Below, piece after piece: positions 32,613-42,829 of a DNA stretch of 64,000 nt. The position numbers were made by a program, and so were the translations under genes. Source of the DNA: Allobosea sp. BK604 (GTDB taxonomy: Bacteria; Pseudomonadota; Alphaproteobacteria; Rhizobiales; Beijerinckiaceae); assembly GCF_004341515.1 (NCBI RefSeq), contig NZ_SLZF01000002.1, positions 496,001 to 560,000 on the forward strand, given 5' to 3'. Every line of letters starts with the position of its first letter. The first letter of the stretch is position 1. Below the pieces are notes generated by a model, which was not told the DNA's origin, did not search any database, and was given only the letters and a program-made list of their open reading frames with translations.

Positions 32613-32972
32613 CAACATCTCCCGGGTAACGCCCCGTCGAATCGTCGTGGCCGACCGATGCGTTGCCGTAGCCGGTCTTGTTGCGATGGGGCCTGCGGCA
32701 GCCAACGAAATGCTAACAGAATGTTTTTTGTAAAACAATGATCATTTATGACGACCATCCCCGAGGACGAGCCCGCCGATCACTCCGCGTGGAAGCCAAA
32801 CGTATCGCCGGCGACACGGATTCTTTGGCTCCAGAGCGTTGCTTTTTACTGACTGAAAGTCACGCTGACGCGATTTGCAGCGGGGCCAACATCGTCGCGG
32901 TCGCCGCCGGCTTTTCCGAGATTGTGAGACCTGATAGCGTCCCGGAATGGGCTTCTCGGATGCGATGGCGAA
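32613..32972. promoter_or_regulatory. 360-bp divergent region between binding protein and MFS genes
   Basis: No gene seen. It contains an AT-rich dyad TGTTTT-TTGT-AAAACA at 32722-32737, followed by ATGATCATTTATGA, in otherwise GC-rich DNA. This is the best candidate for promoter and operator elements serving both divergent genes. No local regulator gene is present. Confidence 0.5.
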
Positions 32973-34208
32973 GTGACAACCAAGGCCCGTGGCGGCTCAG
33001 TTGGCGCGCTCGGCGCCATTGTTGCGGGGGCGCTGATCCTGCAGGTCGCCGGAACGATCGTGAACACGGTCGTGCCGCTGCAAATGGCGATCGCCAACCA
33101 GCCCCCGCTCCTGATCGGTCTCGTCGCATCGTCCTATTCGCTGGGCTTCCTGCTCGGCTGCTTCGCCAATCCTTCCCTGGTCCGGCGGGTCGGCCATATA
33201 CGCGGCTTTGCGGTGTTCGCCGCGCTTCAGGCGGTCTCGACGCTGAGCTTCCCCCTGCTGCCGGAAGCCTGGTGGGGCGTGTCGCGGCTGGTGATGGGCC
33301 TGGCCGCGGCCGGTCACGGCATCTGCATCGAGAGCTGGATCAGCGGGCAGGCTGACCGTGCCCAGCGAGGCCGGATTTTCGGTATCTACCAGATCCTCAA
33401 TCGCGTCGCGCTGATCGGCTCCCAGATCGGCGTCGGCTATGTCGCGATCCAGACGCACGACATCTTCCTGTTCGCCAGCATGGCCTTCTCGATCGCGCTC
33501 ATCCCCGTCGCCCTGACACGCGCGCGCGGCCCTGAATCGAGCGAGATCGTCTCGGTCGGCTTGCGGACGCTGTGGCTGCACGCGCCGGCGGCCGTCGTCG
33601 GCTGCCTCTATGTCGGGCTGGTGGGCGGGCCGCTGACGAATGTCGCCCCTGCCTATGGCATCCTCTCCGGCCTCGACCAGAGAGCGACCATCCTGCTCAC
33701 GGCCAGCATCCAGATCGGCGCCCTGCTGCTGCAATGGCCGATGAGCCTGCTCGCCGACCGCGTCCCGAGCCGCCTGATCATGCTCATTGCCACCAGTCTC
33801 GTCGCCGTGGCTGCGGCGGTGCTCGCGACGCTCCTGCAGCTCGATGCGAGCCATGGCCGGCTCTGGCTCTTCGCCCTGTTCGCGCTGATCGGCGGCTGCA
33901 GCATCCCGCTCTACACGGTCGCGGTCACGCATGCCTATTTCCGGATGGGGCGCGACCATGCGGTCGGGCTCTCCGCGCAACTACTGTTCCTCTGGGGGAC
34001 GGGCTCGGCGCTCGGGCCGCTCGCCGCGACCCTGCTGATGCAGCTCATGGGTCCGCAGGGCATGCTGGCCTATCTCGTCGCCCTGTCGCTCGCCGTCGCG
34101 ATCTATATCGCGCTCCGGATCTCGCGAAATCCCTCGCCGCCCCATGTCGATAGCGAGCTGGGCACGACCAGGCCGACGATTCCCGACATCGAGATGACCA
34201 AGCGCTAG
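32973..34208 (+). CDS. Major facilitator superfamily transporter (YcaD-like)
   Basis: A 411-residue inner-membrane protein with about 12 helices. It has GHIRGFAVFAALQAV after the first loop (LVRRVGH), ESWISGQADRAQRGRIFGIY typical of the YcaD/UMF-like group, and LADRVPSR in the second half. The GTG at 32973 begins just before the first hydrophobic segment; the ribosome-binding site is weak. Substrate unknown. It stands alone on the plus strand, 26 bases before a small GNAT-type gene, with which it may be co-transcribed. Confidence 0.85.
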   Translation: MTTKARGGSVGALGAIVAGALILQVAGTIVNTVVPLQMAIANQPPLLIGLVASSYSLGFLLGCFANPSLVRRVGHIRGFAVFAALQAVSTLSFPLLPEAWWGVSRLVMGLAAAGHGICIESWISGQADRAQRGRIFGIYQILNRVALIGSQIGVGYVAIQTHDIFLFASMAFSIALIPVALTRARGPESSEIVSVGLRTLWLHAPAAVVGCLYVGLVGGPLTNVAPAYGILSGLDQRATILLTASIQIGALLLQWPMSLLADRVPSRLIMLIATSLVAVAAAVLATLLQLDASHGRLWLFALFALIGGCSIPLYTVAVTHAYFRMGRDHAVGLSAQLLFLWGTGSALGPLAATLLMQLMGPQGMLAYLVALSLAVAIYIALRISRNPSPPHVDSELGTTRPTIPDIEMTKR

Positions 34209-34234
34209 GGTCTGTTCTCATATTGGAGGGTGCC

Positions 34235-34516
34235 ATGGATGAACAGGTTCGGGATAATCCCGCGATGAGCCGCTTCGAGATGCCGCTCACCGGCGGCACG
34301 GTCGCCGCCGCCTATTACAAGATCGAAGACGGCCGCGTGCACCTTCTCCATACCGAGGTGCCGCAGGAATTCTCGGGGCAGGGCAAAGGCTCCACGCTGG
34401 CGCGTGGCGTATTCGAGATTCTGCGGGCGCGCGGTCAAAGGGCCGTCGCGACATGTCCTTTCATGGCAGGCTACGCGTCACGCCATCCCGAATATGCCGC
34501 AATGCTCGATGGATGA
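34235..34516 (+). CDS. Small GNAT-type N-acetyltransferase-like protein
   Basis: A 93-residue protein of the minimal GNAT group (YidJ-like, Acetyltransf_CG). Visible features are the strand HLLHTEVPQEFSGQGKGSTLA (in part), which contains the acetyl-CoA pyrophosphate-binding QGKGS, and TCPFMAGYASRHPEY at the C-terminus. These short proteins have the acetyl-CoA fold, but their acceptor is usually unknown. A GGAGG lies six bases before the ATG, a very good match. The stop is directly followed by a truncated piece of the dispersed repeat. Confidence 0.88.
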   Translation: MDEQVRDNPAMSRFEMPLTGGTVAAAYYKIEDGRVHLLHTEVPQEFSGQGKGSTLARGVFEILRARGQRAVATCPFMAGYASRHPEYAAMLDG

Positions 34517-34539
34517 GGGATAGAGAATTTCCGCGCTTC
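34517..34539. repeat. Truncated remnant of the dispersed repeat
   Basis: The block GGGATAGAGAATTTCCGCG followed by CTTC matches one half of the repeat (copy A and copy B) but lacks the other half and the end palindrome. It exactly fills the gap between the GNAT stop and the DppC-type stop, overlapping the latter by two bases. Confidence 0.7.
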
Positions 34540-35419
34540 AGCGCGAGCGCGGGTCGAGGGCGTCGCGGAGGCCGTCGCCAAGCAGGTTGAAGGACAGCAC
34601 CGTCACGAAGATCGCCATGCCCGGCCAGAGCGCCATCCACGGCGCATTGCTCAGGAAGCGCTGGGCCGAGTTCAGCATCGAGCCCCAGGACGGTGCCGGC
34701 GGCTGGAGGCCGAGGCCGAGGAAGGACATGCTCGCTTCCGCGATGATCGCCGAGGCGATCGTCAGCGTCGCCTGGACCATGAGCTGCGGCAGGATGTTGG
34801 GCAGGATATGCCGCACGGCGATACGCCATTGCGGATTGCCGACCGCGCTCGCCGCCTCGACATAGTCCTCCGCCTTGATCGACAGCACCTGGCCGCGCGT
34901 CAGCCGGATGAAGAGCGGCATGGCGGTGATGCCGATCGCGAGCATCGCATTCGTCAGGCTGGGCCCGAGGAAGGCTGCAAACGCGATCGCGAGGATGAGG
35001 AACGGGCAGGCGAGCATCGCATCGGTGAAGCGGCTGATGAAGCCGTCGACGAGGCCGCCGAGAAAGCCCGCCGCGAGCCCGAGCGGCACGCCGATCGCCA
35101 TGGCGATGCCGACAGAGGTGAGGCCGGCCATCAGCGAGGCCCTGGCACCCCAGATGATGCGCGAAAGCATGTCGCGGCCGGCCTCGTCTGTCCCGAACCA
35201 GTGCGCGGCGGAGGGAGCCTTGCGCACCGCGGTCCAGCTCTGCGCCGCCGGGTCGTAGGGCGCCAGAAGCGGCGCGAAGGCAGCCACAAACACGACAAGC
35301 AGCACGACGGCGAGACCAACCAGCGCACTCTTGCGCTTCGACAGCCGCCGCCAGAGGCGGCCACCCAAGACATTCGCGAGCGGGTTGGTCGAGGGAGCGG
35401 TTTCCGAGATCGTCGCCAC
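34538..35419 (-). CDS. Dipeptide/glutathione-type ABC permease (DppC/GsiD family)
   Basis: A 293-residue permease with six helices, the segment HWFGTDEAGRDMLSRIIWG, the EAA loop YVEAASAVGNPQWRIAVRH and the C-terminal GDGLRDALDPRSR. The GTG at 35419 starts 2 bases after the DppB-type stop. It is the last gene of a complete importer transcribed leftward from 42.0 kb. Its stop codon is touched by a repeat remnant. It works as a heterodimer with the adjacent DppB-type protein. Confidence 0.92.
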   Translation of the reverse strand: MATISETAPSTNPLANVLGGRLWRRLSKRKSALVGLAVVLLVVFVAAFAPLLAPYDPAAQSWTAVRKAPSAAHWFGTDEAGRDMLSRIIWGARASLMAGLTSVGIAMAIGVPLGLAAGFLGGLVDGFISRFTDAMLACPFLILAIAFAAFLGPSLTNAMLAIGITAMPLFIRLTRGQVLSIKAEDYVEAASAVGNPQWRIAVRHILPNILPQLMVQATLTIASAIIAEASMSFLGLGLQPPAPSWGSMLNSAQRFLSNAPWMALWPGMAIFVTVLSFNLLGDGLRDALDPRSR

Positions 35420-35421
35420 AG

Positions 35422-36363
35422 TCAGCTTCTCAGTCTGGGGTTGACGAGGATGTATCCGATGTCGGCCAGCAGGTTGAGGATGATGTAGAAGAGCGAGGTC
35501 ACCAGGACGACGCCCTGTACCACCGGATAGTCGCGCGTGAAGACGGCATCGACGATCAGCTTGCCGAAGCCCGGAATCGTGAAGATCTGCTCGGTCAGCA
35601 CCGCGCCGGAGAGCAGCGCGCCGAATTCGAGCGCGCCGAGCGTGATGATCGGCGTCAGCGCATTGCGCATCGCATGCTTGATCACGACGACCCATTCGCT
35701 CAGGCCCTTGGCGCGGGCGGTGCGAACGTAGTCGCTTTCGAGCGCCTGGAGCATGGCGCCGCGGGTATGGCGCATGATGACGCCGGCGATCGCGGTGCCC
35801 AGCACGGTCGCGGGCATGATCGTCGTCGCGAGGTTCATCTTCAGGTCTTCCCAGGGACTGACGAAGCCGGAAGCCGGAAGCCAGCCGAGATACACCGAGA
35901 AGAACAGGATGAGCATGATGCCCAGCCAGAAGTTCGGCACCGAGATGCCGGCGAGCGAGACGACATTGGTGGCGTAGTCGATGGCGGTGTTCTGGCGCAG
36001 GGCCGAGATGACGCCGGCGGTGATGCCAACCACCATCGCGATGCAGATGCCCATGATCGCCAGTTGCAGCGTCACCGGCAGCTTGAGCAGGATCAGGTCG
36101 AGGACGGGGCGGTTATGGCGCATGGATTCGCCGAGATCACCGGTCACCACGCCTTTCAGCCAGTAGAGATACTGGACGATCAGCGGCTGATCGAGATGGT
36201 ACTGGGCGCGGATGGCGGCCAGCGTCGCCTCGTCCGGATTCTCACCGGCGAGCACCAGCGCCGGATCGCCCGGCAGGAGATGCTGCAGCGAAAAGATGAT
36301 AATCGACAGCAGAATGACCGTCGGGACGAGTTGCAGAAGGCGGCGGGCGAGAAGTGACGACAT
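35422..36363 (-). CDS. Dipeptide/glutathione-type ABC permease (DppB/GsiC family)
   Basis: A 313-residue inner-membrane protein. Blocks seen are LLQLVPTVILLSIIIFSL at the N-terminus, LLPGDPALVLAGENPD, the EAA loop YVRTARAKGLSEWVVVIKHAM and IPGFGKLIVDAVFTRDYPV. The next gene starts 2 bases downstream, and the ATPase stop is 3 bases upstream, so translation is coupled throughout. Together with the adjacent DppC-type protein it makes the membrane channel. Confidence 0.93.
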   Translation of the reverse strand: MSSLLARRLLQLVPTVILLSIIIFSLQHLLPGDPALVLAGENPDEATLAAIRAQYHLDQPLIVQYLYWLKGVVTGDLGESMRHNRPVLDLILLKLPVTLQLAIMGICIAMVVGITAGVISALRQNTAIDYATNVVSLAGISVPNFWLGIMLILFFSVYLGWLPASGFVSPWEDLKMNLATTIMPATVLGTAIAGVIMRHTRGAMLQALESDYVRTARAKGLSEWVVVIKHAMRNALTPIITLGALEFGALLSGAVLTEQIFTIPGFGKLIVDAVFTRDYPVVQGVVLVTSLFYIILNLLADIGYILVNPRLRS

Positions 36364-36366
36364 GGC

Positions 36367-37484
36367 TCAGCCTCCCGTCATGGCCTGGGTCGGCCGAGCG
36401 GCCATGGCTTCGAAGGCCGCGAACAGCTTTTCGAGCTTGGGATTGCGGGGTTCGCGGACGATCTCCGCCGCATCCTGTGCCGGCAATTCGTTCCAGAAGG
36501 CGCAGGCATTGGCATGGCCGTTCGCCTCGACCTCCAGCACCATGCTGACGCTCTTGCAGTCCGGCCGGGCATGCGGGCAGCGGGTATGCAGCCGGCATCC
36601 CTCGGGCGGCGAAAGCGGGCTCGGAAGATCGCCATGCAGCCGCACCGCGCGCGAGCGCGGATGGCTCGGCGGTGCCGCGACCGGAATGGCCGATAGCAGC
36701 GCGCGCGTATAGGGGTGGCGCGGCGCGGCGAAGATGTCTTCGGACGTCCCGATCTCGACGACCTTGCCGAGATACATGACGGCGACGCGATCGGCGATGT
36801 GCTTCACCACGCCGAGATCATGCGAGATGAAGACGAAGGCGAGGCCGAGCCGCTTCTGCAGATCCTTCAGCAGGTTGAGGATCTGCGCCTGGATCGAGAC
36901 GTCGAGGGCGGACACCGCCTCGTCGCAAATGATCGCCCTGGGCTCCGAGGCGAGCGCTCTGGCGATGACGACGCGCTGGCGCTGGCCGCCGGAGAATTCA
37001 TGCGGATAGCGGCTCGCCTGTTCCGGGCGCAGGCCCACCATCTCCAGGAGCTCCGAGACGCGCCTGGCGCGCTGGCCAGCCGGCACGATGCCGTGCAGCA
37101 TCAGCGGCTCGGCAATCGTCTGGGCGATCGTCATGCGCGGATTGAGCGAGGCATACGGGTCCTGGAAAATCAGCTGCACATGCCGGCGCTGCGCACGCAT
37201 GACGGCGTGGCTGGCATGGGTGACGTTCTGCCCGTCGATGAAGACCTCGCCGGTGCTGGCCTTGATCAGCCGGATCAGCAGACGGCCGAGGGTCGACTTG
37301 CCGCAACCGGATTCCCCGACGATGGCCAATGTCTCGCCCGGCATCAGCGCCAGCGTGACGTCATCGACCGCACCGACCGAAGCCAGCGGGCGGCCGAACA
37401 GCGAGCGCTTGACCACGAAGGTCTTGCCGAGGCCACGGGCCTCGATGATCGGCCGGGTGGCCGAGGAGCCGGAGGCGTTCTGGA

Positions 37485-37488
<4 letters not shown>
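36367..37488 (-). CDS. Oligopeptide-type ABC ATPase (DppF family)
   Basis: A 373-residue ATPase with Walker A GESGCGKST, signature FSGGQRQRVVIARAL, Walker B AIICDEAVSALDVS and the H-loop FISHDLGVV. The C-terminal oligopeptide/dipeptide domain holds the four-Cys region (GCRLHTRCPHARPDC), expected for an Fe-S or metal-binding site in this family. The ATG at 37488 overlaps the DppD stop (ATGA). It pairs with the next gene as a heterodimer to power uptake. Confidence 0.94.
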
Positions 37489-38501
<1,013 letters not shown>

Positions 38502-38519
38502 CGCAGCCTTGGCGCCGGG

Positions 38520-40040
38520 TCAGTTCTTGCGGCTGACATTGGTCAGGCGGATGATGCCGTCCGGAGCGGGCTTGAAGCCCGTGATCGCGGAGCTGTGCGC
38601 GAAGATCCACTGCGAGTGGTAGAGATACACGATCGGCAGGTCCTGGAGCAGGATCGCGATTGCCTTGCCGTATTCGGCCTTGCGCGCTTCGGGATCGCCG
38701 AGCGAGCGGGCTTTCGCGAGGATCGAGTCGAGCGTCTCGTTGCAATAGCGGGCATCGTTGGTCGCGACACCGCAGGTGAGCATCGGCGTGATGTTCAGGT
38801 CGGGATCGACACGGCCGCTCCAGCCGACGAGATGCGCCTGGAACTTGCCCTGGCGCGCGATGTCGAGCAGCGTCATCAGCTCGGTCGGCTTGATCGAGAC
38901 CTTGATGCCGATCTCCTGGACCATCGCCTGGATGAGCTGGGCGACCTGCTGACGCTCCGCATCGGTCGGAACCAGCAATTCGAGATCGACCGACTTCACG
39001 CCGGCTTCGGCCATCTTCTTCTTGGCGGCCGCAACGTCACGGCCCGGAACCGGGAAGTTCTTGTCGAAGAACGGGCTGGAGGGCGGGAAGGGCTGATTGC
39101 CGGTGCTGGCCTGGCCGTCGAAGACGACATTGCTGATGGCCTGCCGATCGATCGCGAGGCTGAACGCTTCGCGGATCGCGGCCTTCTTGCCGGCATCGAG
39201 ATTGGCGCCGTCGCCGCCGATGCTAAAGGTGATGCCGTAATAGCCGAGGCCGATGACGGGGTCGACGGCCAGCGCCTTGTCGGCCTTGACGGCGTCCACG
39301 TCGGTCGCAGCGAGGCGCTCGATCAGGTCGAGCTGGCGCGAGCGCAGGTTCAGCAGGCGAACGTTGGAATCCGGCATGCCGCGATAGACGAGGCGATCGA
39401 AATGATACTTCGCCGCGTCGTAATATTGCGGGAACTTCTCGAGGACGATGCGGTCCTGGACGACGCGCTCGACGAATTTATAGGGTCCGGAGCAAACCGG
39501 CGCGTCGGTGAACTTGTCGCCGAGCTTCGCACCGGCCGCCGGGCTGATGATCATGCCGGCGCGATCACTGAGCGCGGCGAGCAGCGGAACCGAAGGCTCC
39601 TTGAGATTGATCTTGACGGTGGTCGGATCGACGGCGTCGACGCTGCTGATCGCGCTGATCTCGGCCTTGCGCCGCGAGATGCTCGCGCTGAGCGCGCGTT
39701 CGAGATTGTACTTGATCGCCGCGGCGTCGACCTTGGTGCCATCATGGAAGACGGCGTCCTTGCGCAGCTTCAGGGTCAGCGCGGTACTGTCGGGGCTCCA
39801 TTCCCAGCTTTCGGCGAGCATCGGGATGATTTTGCCGCTCTCATCGATATCGACGATCTTGTCACAGAGTGACTGGAGAACGTGCCGGCCGACGAAGCTC
39901 CAGTTGGAGACGGGGTCGAGCGTATCGGGATCGTCCTGCAGGCCGATCCTCAGGACGGATTGGGCAGCGGCAGGCACAGCAGTCGCCGCCAGGCCAGCAA
40001 GCGCCAGGCTGGCTGCGAGTGCGAGGTAAGCTGGTCTCAT
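38520..40040 (-). CDS. Family 5 solute-binding protein of the importer
   Basis: A 506-residue periplasmic protein with a Sec signal peptide (about 26 residues, ending AAAQ). Mature blocks are LRIGLQDDPDTLDPVSNW, LAESWEWSPDSTALTLKL, AVFHDGTKVDAAAIKYNLER and IREAFSLAIDRQAI. It is the substrate receptor for the adjacent DppBCDF-type genes. The ATG at 40040 has GGGAGAG upstream. A dispersed repeat separates it from the gamma-glutamyltransferase-like gene on the same strand. The gene context suggests gamma-glutamyl peptides or amides as ligands, which is inference. Confidence 0.92.
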   Translation of the reverse strand: MRPAYLALAASLALAGLAATAVPAAAQSVLRIGLQDDPDTLDPVSNWSFVGRHVLQSLCDKIVDIDESGKIIPMLAESWEWSPDSTALTLKLRKDAVFHDGTKVDAAAIKYNLERALSASISRRKAEISAISSVDAVDPTTVKINLKEPSVPLLAALSDRAGMIISPAAGAKLGDKFTDAPVCSGPYKFVERVVQDRIVLEKFPQYYDAAKYHFDRLVYRGMPDSNVRLLNLRSRQLDLIERLAATDVDAVKADKALAVDPVIGLGYYGITFSIGGDGANLDAGKKAAIREAFSLAIDRQAISNVVFDGQASTGNQPFPPSSPFFDKNFPVPGRDVAAAKKKMAEAGVKSVDLELLVPTDAERQQVAQLIQAMVQEIGIKVSIKPTELMTLLDIARQGKFQAHLVGWSGRVDPDLNITPMLTCGVATNDARYCNETLDSILAKARSLGDPEARKAEYGKAIAILLQDLPIVYLYHSQWIFAHSSAITGFKPAPDGIIRLTNVSRKN

Positions 40041-40061
40041 CAATGGTCTCTCCCTTGATCT

Positions 40062-40163
40062 GGAGCATTTCCGCGCTTCTCCGAACCGCGAGAATCCTCT
40101 AACCTTTTGTTTCGACGCATTTTCTTCACGCGAACCGGTATCCACTTCGCTCGAAAATGCTCC
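40062..40163. repeat. Dispersed intergenic repeat, copy C (102 bp)
   Basis: It begins GGAGCATTTCCGCGCTTCTC and ends CGAAAATGCTCC, with inverted complementary ends, in the same orientation as copy B. It lies in the 143-base gap between the GGT-like and binding-protein genes, which are otherwise in one operon, and so may affect their relative expression. Confidence 0.92.
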
Positions 40164-40183
40164 GGAACGCCGATTTCTTGGGA

Positions 40184-42016
40184 TCAGCGGGCGACCGCAT
40201 AACCCTGTACGCCGCGCGGATTGGCGCCGGCCTTAACCAATTGAACGTCGCCATCCATCTCCCGCGCAACCGCCGACAGGCGCCCTTCGGACCAGGCGTC
40301 GCCGACGGTGATCTTGTGCCCCCTCGCTGCCAGCTCATCACGGACCGTTTCCGGGAAGCGGGATTCGAGCGTGATCGCGCCGAAATTGATTTCGCGCGGC
40401 CAGAAGGAGCTCGGCAAATGGTCGGTATGGAAGGATGGCGCGTCGATCGCTTCCTGCAGGTTCATGCCCTTGTGGAGATGACGCAGCAGCATGATCAGCT
40501 GCCATTGATCCTGCTGATCGCCCCCCGGCGTGCCGAAGGCCATGTAGGGCTGGCCATCCCGGAACACGGTGGACGGGGTCAGCGTCGTGCGCGGGCGCTT
40601 CGACGGCGCCAGGCTGGAATTCAGGCCCTCTTCGAGCCAGAACATCTGCCCGCGGGTCGTCAGGCTGAAGCCGAGGCCCGGAATGACCGGGCTCGACTGG
40701 AACCAGCCGCCGGACGGCGTTGCCGAGACCATGTTGCCCCAGCGATCGACGGCGCTGACCTGCACGGTGTCGCCGCGCTGCGCGCCTTCCCGGGTCAGCG
40801 CGGGTTCGCCCTGCCGGTCGTTCGGCAGCCTGGCCTCGCGGGCGACCGTGGGTTCGCCGCCGCCAATGCCGGGCTGCGGAATGGTGCCGACCGTTCGCAG
40901 CGGAGGCAGGTTGGGATTGCGGCCTCCGGGAGCGCCGGGGCGGACATCCATCGAGGCTGAAGCCGTGATGAGCGCCCGCCGGATATCGGCATATCCCGGG
41001 GAGAGCAGCGCAGTCGTCGGCACGTCGGAACTATCGCCATACCAGGAATCGCGGTCGGCCATCGCGAGCTTTGCCGTCTCGACGACGAGATGCACGAAAT
41101 CGGCGCTCATCGGATCGAGATCCGCAATATCGGTGCCCTTGAGGATCTGCAGCATCTGCAGGAGCACGGGTCCCTGAGACCAGGGACCGCATTTGAAGAC
41201 CTCGCAGTCGCCATAGCTCACCGAGACCGGCTTTTCGATCAGCGGCTGATAGTCGGCCATGTCCTGGGCGGTGATCAAGCCCTTGTGGCGGCGGCCCGAG
41301 ACGTCCCAGACCTCCTCGGTCGCGCAATATTCCTCGATCCGCTCGGCAACCGGGCCGCGATACCAGAAGTCCAGCGCCGCATCGATGCGCGCCTCGCGAC
41401 TCCTGCCGGATTTCGCGTGGTCGAGAATCTGCTGATAGAGCGCGGCGATCTGCGGATTGCGGAACAGCTTGCCGGACTGGGGAGCGACGCCGCCCGGCAG
41501 GTAGAGCTCCGCCGAGCTCGGCCAATGGGTCTCGAACAATTCACGCATCGTCGCGATCGTGTTGGCGATGCGCGGCACCAGCGGATGGCCGGTCCTGGCA
41601 TAGGAGATCGCCGGCGCGAGCACATCCTCGAGCTCGGCCGTGCCGTAGTCGCGCAGCAGCGTCAGCCAGGCGCCGAAAGCGCCGGGAATGCAGGCGGCGA
41701 GCAGGCCGGTGCCCGGAATGATATCGAGGCCCAGTTCCTTGAAATAGGTGATGGTCGCCTTCGAAGGGGATGGTCCCTGGCCGGAAATGACGATCGGGGC
41801 CGGGGCGCCGGCCGGCGTGACGATGATCGGCACCTCGCCGCCGGGGCCATTGAGATGCGGCTCGACGATCTGCAGGACAAACCCCGTCGCGACCGCGGCG
41901 TCGAAAGCCGTGTGCCCCTTTTCCAGAATGGACATGCCGACGGTCGAAGCCAGCCAATGTGTCGAGGACACGGCCCCGAATGTGCCCCTCAGTTCCGGTC
42001 GCGTCGTGAATGTCAT
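40184..42016 (-). CDS. Gamma-glutamyltransferase-like Ntn hydrolase
   Basis: A 610-residue protein of the GGT family. GGTs are made as precursors, cut before a conserved Thr, and then hydrolyse or transfer gamma-glutamyl groups. The cut-site Thr is about T417 in GDTVQVSAVDRWGNM. The usual TxH at this site reads TVQ, so the nearby His is replaced. Other blocks are ATGFVLQIVEPHLNGPGG and FGTPGGDQQDQWQLI. There is no signal peptide, so it should be cytoplasmic, unlike classical periplasmic GGT. I chose ATG 42016, with GAGG six bases upstream. It probably acts on compounds brought in by the downstream importer. Confidence 0.88.
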   Translation of the reverse strand: MTFTTRPELRGTFGAVSSTHWLASTVGMSILEKGHTAFDAAVATGFVLQIVEPHLNGPGGEVPIIVTPAGAPAPIVISGQGPSPSKATITYFKELGLDIIPGTGLLAACIPGAFGAWLTLLRDYGTAELEDVLAPAISYARTGHPLVPRIANTIATMRELFETHWPSSAELYLPGGVAPQSGKLFRNPQIAALYQQILDHAKSGRSREARIDAALDFWYRGPVAERIEEYCATEEVWDVSGRRHKGLITAQDMADYQPLIEKPVSVSYGDCEVFKCGPWSQGPVLLQMLQILKGTDIADLDPMSADFVHLVVETAKLAMADRDSWYGDSSDVPTTALLSPGYADIRRALITASASMDVRPGAPGGRNPNLPPLRTVGTIPQPGIGGGEPTVAREARLPNDRQGEPALTREGAQRGDTVQVSAVDRWGNMVSATPSGGWFQSSPVIPGLGFSLTTRGQMFWLEEGLNSSLAPSKRPRTTLTPSTVFRDGQPYMAFGTPGGDQQDQWQLIMLLRHLHKGMNLQEAIDAPSFHTDHLPSSFWPREINFGAITLESRFPETVRDELAARGHKITVGDAWSEGRLSAVAREMDGDVQLVKAGANPRGVQGYAVAR

Positions 42017-42089
42017 CGCCATCCTCATGTCCAGCCGTTTGCGACCCGCCTTGAGGCTTCCTGGCGGACGCTATCGATATGGCCGTATA

Positions 42090-42099
42090 TTGTATACAA
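42090..42099. promoter_or_regulatory. Perfect palindrome TTGTATACAA, candidate GntR operator
   Basis: It lies 74 bases before the GGT-like start and about 100 bases before the GntR remnant. The palindrome is of the type recognised by FCD-type GntR regulators. A related half-site TTGTATATTT occurs at 42141-42150. Confidence 0.55.
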
Positions 42100-42198
42100 A
42101 TCTCGGTGACATGCGTTCACCCGCATGCCGATGCCGCCTTTTGTATATTTACGAGCCAGAATGCAATCCGATTGTGTGATCCGGAGCGACCAGCCGGC

Positions 42199-42435
42199 AT
42201 GCCGGAAAAGAGGATCCGCGATCCCGGACGGGCCGATCGCCACCAGGAAAAGTCGCACGAGGCCATCGTCACCGGCCGGATTGCGGTGGGCGCGCGGCTG
42301 GGCGAAACGCCGATCGCCCGGCCGTTCGGTGAGCCCGGCACCTCCGTGAGAGAGCCATTGACGGCACATGAAGTCCTCGTCAGACAGCGGCGGGAGAGGG
42401 CAACCAGCTGGCAAGCCAGATGCTTCGAAAGGTAA
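42199..42435 (+). pseudogene. Decayed GntR-type regulator: N-terminal HTH only
   Basis: The 78-residue frame contains HEAIVTGRIAVGARLGETPI and ARPFGEPGTSVREPL, a clear but eroded match to the GntR winged helix (compare EAVLTGEYTGG and LGVSRTPIRNAL in the intact regulator at 51.2 kb). After about 55 residues the similarity ends and a stop comes within 25 codons; no FCD effector domain follows. Key recognition-helix residues (VSR) are changed to EPG. It lies where a divergent regulator of the GGT/importer operon would be expected. It may not be translated at all. Confidence 0.65.
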
Positions 42436-42442
42436 GTCCGAG

Positions 42443-42829
42443 ATGTCCGCTACGATCGAGAACGAGGCCATCACCGCGCTGATCGCCGGGATGCAGGCGG
42501 CCTGGAACCGCGGCGATTTCCACGGCTATATGGCTGGGTTCGCCAATCCCGACGTGGTTTTCGTCTCCCGCGGCCGCATGCAAAGGGACTGGCAGGCGAC
42601 GCTCGACCACTACATCGCCGACTATGGCGGCGCGCCGGGCTCGCAGGGCGAGCTCGCCTTCTCCAACATCCGTATCGAGATGCTGGCGCCGGACGCCGCC
42701 CAGTTGATCAGCAATTACAAGCTGGTGCGTGCCGCCGGAAACCAGACCGGCATCAATACCCGCCTGATGCGCAAACGCGATGGCAAATGGGTCATCGCGC
42801 TCAACCACGTCTCGCATATCGAGAGATAG
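42443..42829 (+). CDS. SnoaL-like / DUF4440 nuclear-transport-factor-2 fold protein
   Basis: A 128-residue protein with the cone-like NTF2 fold typical of ketosteroid-isomerase-like and DUF4440 proteins. It contains MQAAWNRGDFHGYMAGFANP near the N-terminus, QATLDHYIADYG, and a C-terminal RKRDGKWVIALNHVSH. Such proteins bind small hydrophobic or polar ligands or act as small isomerases or hydrolases. It is not the AtzH type by eye. The ATG is 8 bases after the GntR remnant's stop. Its role in the GGT locus is unclear. Confidence 0.8.
   Translation: MSATIENEAITALIAGMQAAWNRGDFHGYMAGFANPDVVFVSRGRMQRDWQATLDHYIADYGGAPGSQGELAFSNIRIEMLAPDAAQLISNYKLVRAAGNQTGINTRLMRKRDGKWVIALNHVSHIER

Noticed and set aside
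42025..42474. 149-codon minus-strand frame upstream of the GGT-like gene
   Set aside because: No motif or ribosome-binding site; it is antisense to the GntR remnant, which has recognisable HTH similarity.
42443..42829. AtzH (dicarboxyurea-processing) identity for the SnoaL-like protein
   Set aside because: AtzH is also NTF2-like, but the sequence here looks like the DUF4440/SnoaL type and lies outside the amidase cluster, so the name is not supported.
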